This document shows positions 60,701 to 64,000 of a stretch of DNA of 64,000 bases, one piece after another. The notes beneath the pieces were generated by a model. It saw only the letters and a program-made list of their open reading frames with translations, was not told the origin of the DNA and did no database searches. Source of the stretch: Pseudomonas sp. 6D_7.1_Bac1 (GTDB taxonomy: Bacteria; Pseudomonadota; Gammaproteobacteria; Pseudomonadales; Pseudomonadaceae); the NCBI RefSeq assembly GCF_025465945.1, contig NZ_JANLNW010000074.1, forward strand, positions 186,001-250,000, in the 5' to 3' direction. Both the position numbers and the translations under genes were made by a program. The stretch's first letter is position 1. The number at the start of each line of letters is the position of its first letter.

Positions 60701-61033
60701 CAGCGAGGTGTAGCTATCGCCGCTGCGCTCCATCGCATTGTTCAGGTTGCGGATGATGCTGATTTCGGAGACTGCACTATCGGCCGCCTTACGGCTTGCG
60801 CCGGCCTGCCGCTCCCGGGCGCCGGTGGTTTTATCGATCCCCTGCGCTACGTCCGTCTCAGCCTGAACAATCTTCTTTCCGGTATCAGCGAGCTCGGCAC
60901 CGGTCTTGCCAAGATCGTCGATCGCCTTTTCGGCGCCCGCTGCCGCATCAACCAGCTTGTCCAGGTCGTCGGCAGCTTTGACGGCTTGCGAGGACTCTAC
61001 CGCGATGCCAAGCGATGCGAAGGTGGTACTCAT
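57782..61033 (-). CDS. tail tape-measure protein
   Basis: 1083 residues starting at 61033, where ATGA overlaps the T-frame stop. It is long and helical, with coiled coils, a hydrophobic segment near residue 285 (LLATLAPLALATAAVGGLGY) and low-complexity Gly/Ala-rich C-terminal region (GGGGTTVSLSMPIM). Tape-measure length sets tail length, so the phage would have a tail of roughly 160 nm by the common 0.15 nm per residue rule. It is scaffolded by the G and GT chaperones. Confidence 0.93.
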   Translation of the reverse strand: MSTTFASLGIAVESSQAVKAADDLDKLVDAAAGAEKAIDDLGKTGAELADTGKKIVQAETDVAQGIDKTTGARERQAGASRKAADSAVSEISIIRNLNNAMERSGDSYTSLATAGDLLNKARAKGLVTAEDELEFENKILASHERLEKAAAKEMAQKQRLIEAENRRIDALKRTVNGIDPVTNKLAKLEAREKALNELHKIGEYDAKRYSDALAKIGKDRAGLTEATGAFDKLKLGTRQAQENVVQLGNALSSGDWGSGVRAVAQLGAGAGASAAGLLATLAPLALATAAVGGLGYAYYKGSEEQDAFNKSLILTGGSAGFTSSQLGAMARQVSDTVGTTGQAAEVLATLAGNGKIAGESFLGITQAAVSMQEATGKAVGETIAEFVKLSDEPVKASAALNEQYHYLTASVYSQIVALKEQGNHAGAVKLATEQYADGINERTPRILENLSLWEKGYNLVAKAADSLKNAGRETSNAERIQTAKEALGRLEARGGSERIPGEDPVYIGEKGKQSLRDYIKGLEVKDAAETEAAKKKKARDEIELAGQKAMEKVDALTKSSWTNEQKRADALKEYRRQLDDIRKADPKDKRLDQSVVDKNIANINDKFKDSKAAAGSVDLTSFNDAKNQLASIVAEYSNVQKQLEAAQKAGLISQAEYAQKRDGLIGNERDEVTAAYEAEIAALEAVKNKSSTTAAQRIQLDQKIADARTAMVKAQKDADSQQEVLATAEKGRLDKQTYAISQYVAALGQQQKALELAGQRAVNGVGQGDRQNALSGELNSQQDRFAQQSLELENQRSDPSRNMSDEEFTRKSQALADANKAATDQIRQNYADVEAAQGDWTKGATSAWANYLDSAQNVAGQTKSLFGNAFSSMEDAVVNFAMTGKLSFADFTKSILADMARIAARQASSALLSSLVGAGISYFTGSGTGATGAATAGGAEAGAQSFGSQFDASSASVNFGGGRASGGGVDPNTLYEVNEKGPELFSQGGRSYLMTGAAGGSVTPLTTGGGPGVAAMGGGGGTTVSLSMPIMVMTDQESGRPDGAELDTEAFQRNMQERMRTVAKEEIAKSWRQGGASYRQVKG

Positions 61034-61284
61034 TTGTGTTCTCTCTGTTCCGCCATCACCTGCAGGGCTTCAGCTTCCATGTGTCGGATATCGCTGAAGA
61101 TGCTTTGCCGCTCACCGAGAGGCACGCCACACATTCGAATCACGTTGGGCAGAACGCCGTAGTCCAATCCCGTTGCGCCGCACGCCCCTGTACGCCACTG
61201 GGTGCTCATGGCCTCGAAGACCTGGAATGACGACCAGACATCCGGCCAGACTTCACAGTCCTGCCCAGTCAGGTCGCCAACCAT
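61030..61284 (-). CDS. T-frame of the G/GT tail chaperone (DUF1799-like)
   Basis: The 84-codon frame (MVGDLTGQDCEVWPD to the end MAEQREHK) is open well upstream of this ATG, through LLNVARALYEQGPSAEELK, back to the slippery site at 61353. It is therefore expressed chiefly as the C-terminal half of a G-T fusion by -1 frameshift, as in lambda, giving about 232 residues. Independent translation from the ATG at 61284 is also possible, but no strong site is seen. Confidence 0.75.
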   Translation of the reverse strand: MVGDLTGQDCEVWPDVWSSFQVFEAMSTQWRTGACGATGLDYGVLPNVIRMCGVPLGERQSIFSDIRHMEAEALQVMAEQREHK

Positions 61285-61346
61285 GAAGCCGAAGGTCTTC
61301 AGCTCTTCAGCCGAAGGCCCTTGCTCGTAGAGGGCGCGCGCGACGT

Positions 61347-61727
61347 TTAGGAGTTTCCCAAGCGGGACTGGTTGAAGGCCTCGGAGTACGCCGCCAACAC
61401 CGCGCTGGGTGTCGAGACGATCGAGCTGACCAGTATGCGAATGTTCTCGTCGGTGAACTTCTCGTCGAAGTCCCAGCTGACGACCACCGCCTTGATCTGC
61501 TCGACCTGGATGTCGATCTGCGCTGCTGTGAACTCTTCGAGGCCCATCTCCTCGACTTTCAGGCCCAGCGCCTTGTTACGCTCACCCCATTCGGTATACA
61601 GCGCCGCGAGCTCAGTCCGGTCTCGATACTTGAACTCGAACGGCACCTTCATCGGATCGCCGCCGACCCGAGGGATCATCACGTCAGCCTTGAACGTAGG
61701 GTTTTGAATCAGCTTGAACTTGGCCAT
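61347..61727 (-). CDS. tail assembly chaperone G
   Basis: A 126-residue acidic protein (VPFEFKYRDRTELAALY, KVEEMGLEEFTAAQIDIQVE) in the position of lambda gpG, between the major tail gene and the T frame. It binds the tape measure to control its packing. Its last codons cross a slippery heptamer before the stop at 61347. Confidence 0.85.
   Translation of the reverse strand: MAKFKLIQNPTFKADVMIPRVGGDPMKVPFEFKYRDRTELAALYTEWGERNKALGLKVEEMGLEEFTAAQIDIQVEQIKAVVVSWDFDEKFTDENIRILVSSIVSTPSAVLAAYSEAFNQSRLGNS
61353..61359 (-). promoter_or_regulatory. -1 programmed frameshift site
   Basis: On the - strand the codons TTG GGA AAC contain GGGAAAC in the exact X-XXY-YYZ register, two codons before the G stop. 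A -1 slip there joins G to the open T frame. Lambda uses GGGAAAG at the same place. Confidence 0.85.
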
Positions 61728-61730
61728 GGG

Positions 61731-62387
61731 TTACGCCACCGCAGTCAGGTAGCGGGTTGGCTCGGCCTGCAACGCCAGGTTGACGGTGCGGGTCAGTAGG
61801 TTGTTGCGCGAAACCGCCGGCTGTTTCGAGAACGAGGTGTAGGTGCCATAGAACAGCGTGTCATTGCCTGGCAGGTTGAGGCGTGCGGCCTGCACCTGCT
61901 TGCCCGCGTCGGCAGCCAGCAACACGGCGTTGAAGGCTTGGGCCGGGTCATCGGCAATGGTCAGCACCATGCTGGCGGCAGATTTGTCGGTCGGGATCTG
62001 TTTGCCTTGGTCGTCTTCCAGGAACACAACATCAAGATAGTTTTGCTCGCCGCCCGAGAACGCGACGTCGTTAACTTGCGGGATCTGCACCCAAGTCAAA
62101 ATCTTTTTCATGGTCCCAGTGCCGCCACCGACCGGATAAACCTGAGTATCAGTAGTATCAATGGCCTCGAAAGTGATAGCGGTTGCAGTAGCTACCTTGA
62201 CCCGGACGACCTTGTTGTTCAGGCGACTCCAGCCGGAAGTAAGCAGCACAATGTCACCAGCAGCAAGAGTGCCGCCAGCTACCGTTGCTACTGCTTCGGA
62301 GGCATTGGAAAGCGCAGTGAATGCGAGCGCGGCGGCATAGGTGGCGGCGTGCTGAACGGTGCCGCCGTTGGGTAATTTGAACGCCAT
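61731..62387 (-). CDS. major tail (tube) protein, V-like
   Basis: 218 residues, beta-rich, beginning MAFKLPNGGTVQHAATYAA, with an Ig-like middle and a C-terminal LPGNDTLFYGTYTSFSKQPAV segment common to siphophage tube proteins. The site GAGAGGAAACACCC precedes the start, after a terminator. It forms the tail tube. Confidence 0.85.
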   Translation of the reverse strand: MAFKLPNGGTVQHAATYAAALAFTALSNASEAVATVAGGTLAAGDIVLLTSGWSRLNNKVVRVKVATATAITFEAIDTTDTQVYPVGGGTGTMKKILTWVQIPQVNDVAFSGGEQNYLDVVFLEDDQGKQIPTDKSAASMVLTIADDPAQAFNAVLLAADAGKQVQAARLNLPGNDTLFYGTYTSFSKQPAVSRNNLLTRTVNLALQAEPTRYLTAVA

Positions 62388-62413
62388 GGGTGTTTCCTCT
62401 CTTCAGAAATAAC

Positions 62414-62436
62414 AAAACCCGCACAAGGCGGGTTCT
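62414..62436 (-). terminator. intrinsic terminator before the major tail gene
   Basis: AACCCGC-(ACAAG)-GCGGGTT stem followed on the - strand by TTTGTTATTT. It divides connector from tube genes, and may give the tube protein its own promoter control. Confidence 0.8.
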
Positions 62437-62456
62437 GGGGTAGCCCAGTGGGCAAA

Positions 62457-62873
62457 TTAGTTGGTGTCGGCGCGGTACTGAAAAGACGCGGCAACGGTGT
62501 AGGTGGTGTCGTCAGGAATGCCAGGACTTGGCTCCACCGGCGTCAGCACGATGACTTCGAAGTCTGCGCGGTTGAGTCGAAGGTAGAGCGCGTACAGCTC
62601 GGCGAGTTCGTCCACCAACCCTTCCGCCGCACCAGGGCCTGAACCCGATGGCGTCACGATGCTCACCTGAAATACGCCGGTGTAAACGCGGTGGTCACCA
62701 CCAAGCGTGTTGCTGCCCGTGCCGGCCGGAATGGCGAAAGCTTTCAAATAGATTTCGCCGTCTGCCGGCGTAAAGGCCGCACCTTCGTAGGCGATACGCA
62801 GCGCGGGTGTGCGAGCCGCTGCCCAGTCTGTCAGGCGCGCCTCAAATAGCTGTCGAATGATTGCGTGGCTCAT
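62457..62873 (-). CDS. tail terminator protein, U/DUF4128-like
   Basis: 138 residues with AIIRQLFEARLTDWAAARTP at the N-terminus and a middle GVFQVSIVTPSGSGPGAAEG, matching the tail-terminator family. Its start overlaps the stop of the next upstream gene by four bases. It ends tube growth and joins head to tail. Confidence 0.82.
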   Translation of the reverse strand: MSHAIIRQLFEARLTDWAAARTPALRIAYEGAAFTPADGEIYLKAFAIPAGTGSNTLGGDHRVYTGVFQVSIVTPSGSGPGAAEGLVDELAELYALYLRLNRADFEVIVLTPVEPSPGIPDDTTYTVAASFQYRADTN

Positions 62874-63526
62874 ACCTGGTTGTTCCTGATGGCTTCGTCG
62901 ACGACCTGCTGGAAGCGGGCCAAGGTCACGCGGACCATGCCACCGGGTGCCTGCTTCGAATGCCCATATTCCAATGGCACGCCGTACGGAAGGTTGTTCA
63001 CGATGTACGCAGTCTGGCCGATGGTCAGCGACTGAACCTGAGCTATGAGCACCGCAACCGACACGTTGCCTGATGGGTCAATCTGATCGAGAACTCCCTC
63101 GGCCGGAGTATCGATTGAGAACTGCCAGTTGCCACGGAATCGCCCGCCGACGTAGCCCTTCCCCGCCACCAGACCGTTCACGCTGAAGTTCTGCTCGCGC
63201 TCGGTCTTGGTCAGTGGCTTGGCGTACTTCACACCGCGCTTGAGCTTGCCGGCCTTGGTGAAGTTGCTGTCGGTCAGGTTAATGAGCGTATTGCGCACGG
63301 CGACCTTGAAGTCGTAGTCGTCGGCCGCCCGAGTGTTCGCCTGGCGATGTGCGACGTTGGCTGCCCAAATTTCTGGATTGCCCACCGGTGACATTCGAAT
63401 AACGCTGCTGCCGATCTCGATCACGATCTCGCGGAAGGTGGCGTCGATGCCCGCCTTCGCCTGTTCGGCAAACTGCTGGATGTTCTCGGCGAAGCTGCCG
63501 TTCATGCCGGCGTATCGATTGCTCAT
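62870..63526 (-). CDS. minor tail/tail completion protein, gp10/Z-like
   Basis: 218 residues with the NIQQFAEQAKAGIDATFREI helix and a late VEYGHSKQAPGG-like segment (PLEYGHSKQAPGGMVR) that is the hallmark of HK97-gp10-like proteins. It acts in attaching tails to heads. Overlaps neighbours by four bases on both sides. Confidence 0.82.
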   Translation of the reverse strand: MSNRYAGMNGSFAENIQQFAEQAKAGIDATFREIVIEIGSSVIRMSPVGNPEIWAANVAHRQANTRAADDYDFKVAVRNTLINLTDSNFTKAGKLKRGVKYAKPLTKTEREQNFSVNGLVAGKGYVGGRFRGNWQFSIDTPAEGVLDQIDPSGNVSVAVLIAQVQSLTIGQTAYIVNNLPYGVPLEYGHSKQAPGGMVRVTLARFQQVVDEAIRNNQV

Positions 63527-63894
63527 GACCGCACCTGCAGCTCGTACAGGATCGGGGTGCCGGCTGGGTTGATCTCTTTCAGTGGCGGGACAATGGTCCA
63601 GATGCGCCCTTGGGCAACGACCTTACTCAGCAACGTCGGTGGCGAGGTCAACCCGCTTGCGGCGATCTTCAGCTTTTTGTCGCCGACCTTGATCAGTGAG
63701 TTGTTCTGAAACTCTTGCCCGGTGAAGTCGAGCATGATGCCTTGGGCTGTGCGCTCAACGACGGAGTCAGGCCGCGTTTTGCTGGTACTCGGGTCGTACG
63801 CACCTTTGATAATGTCCCGAATAGTTACGGGCTGGCCGAACTCTGAAATCATCTCCAGAGCCATCACGGCCATTTCGTCGTAGAAGGTGGCCAT
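63523..63894 (-). CDS. head-tail joining protein
   Basis: 123 residues with QPVTIRDIIKGAYDPSTSKT and LDFTGQEFQNNSLIKVGDKK, a pattern of phage head-completion/joining proteins (gpFII- or gp9-like). It starts at 63894 just after the next upstream gene. Confidence 0.7.
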   Translation of the reverse strand: MATFYDEMAVMALEMISEFGQPVTIRDIIKGAYDPSTSKTRPDSVVERTAQGIMLDFTGQEFQNNSLIKVGDKKLKIAASGLTSPPTLLSKVVAQGRIWTIVPPLKEINPAGTPILYELQVRS

Positions 63895-63910
63895 GAAAAC
63901 TCCGTTTCAG

Positions 63911-64000
63911 TTATGCGCGGACGGCGAACAAGCCCCGCTTTTGTAGGTAATCGGCGAACTGCGTCGCGCTCGGCCGATCCGGTGCCGCCGGCAGCAGTCG
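63911..64000 (-). CDS. C-terminal end of a phage head-tail connector protein
   Basis: The last 29 codons of a gene whose start lies beyond the window; ends ATQFADYLQKRGLFAVRA then TAA at 63911-63913. The position and the gene order suggest a head-tail connector or adaptor, but too little is present for a family call. Confidence 0.6.
   Translation of the reverse strand, partial: RLLPAAPDRPSATQFADYLQKRGLFAVRA

Overview
The window is a stretch of a fluorescent-Pseudomonas-type chromosome (P. fluorescens group by gene content). The evidence is the lexA2-imuA-imuB-dnaE2 mutagenesis cassette with its GTAC-N4-GTAC operator, Pseudomonas-style REP/REPIN palindromes, a tRNA-Ser(UGA), and familiar Pseudomonas families (YdcH, YccA, DyP peroxidase, FUSC, EamA/Lrp pair). 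No species call is possible from the sequence alone.

Layout. 1-5.9 kb: the 3' part of a YtcJ-type amidohydrolase, a frameshifted zeta-toxin-like gene, a REPIN, an internally deleted NCS2 nucleobase permease, a Tsx-like outer-membrane channel, a small lipoprotein and a small P-loop kinase. 6.4-8.0 kb: an AT-richer solitary TadE/TadG pair. 8.2-16.8 kb: an orphan HoxX-like protein, a GH63 glucosidase, a LysR regulator, a fatty-acid-hydroxylase/SRPBCC fusion, a collapsed SMP-30-like pseudogene, YdcH and an acyltransferase. 16.8-23.5 kb: the SOS mutasome operon and a DyP peroxidase. 23.8-36.4 kb: a complete type I secretion locus (TolC, HlyB-like ABC exporter, HlyD adaptor, a small membrane protein) and its substrate, a roughly 2246-residue RTX/subtilase-like giant. 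36.6-41.9 kb: a GapN-type dehydrogenase, a FUSC gene broken by a single stop codon, an EamA exporter with divergent Lrp regulator, a YceK-like lipoprotein and YccA/BI-1. 42.0-42.2 kb: tRNA-Ser with a clear sigma-70 promoter and terminator.

42.3-45.3 kb: an accessory module on the + strand (unknown protein, PAAR spike protein with a TTR-like tail, a 45-codon ORF, a lambda-R-like muramidase without a signal peptide, and an exported small protein translationally coupled to it). It reads as a type VI secretion effector/immunity module.

45.4-64.0 kb: the tail and lysis end of a lambda-like siphophage prophage, almost all on the - strand. From the window edge inward it runs head-tail connector, tail completion, minor tail, terminator, major tail, G/GT chaperones with a -1 slippery site, tape measure, M, L, K, I, J, fibres, SleB-type endolysin and nested Rz/Rz1. 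Accessory genes (a zeta toxin plus a small partner, two small + strand genes, lipoproteins) interrupt the tail genes. A repeated terminator plus Shine-Dalgarno cassette punctuates the late operon. Integrase and head genes lie outside the window.

Four host genes are broken (zeta-like, NCS2 permease, SMP-30-like, FUSC), each by a lesion that can be placed precisely or nearly so. The best candidates for new biology are the Glu-for-Asp RTX subtilase, the PAAR/muramidase/immunity module, the phage cassette repeat with the inverted lipoprotein gene, and the phage zeta toxin with its coupled partner.
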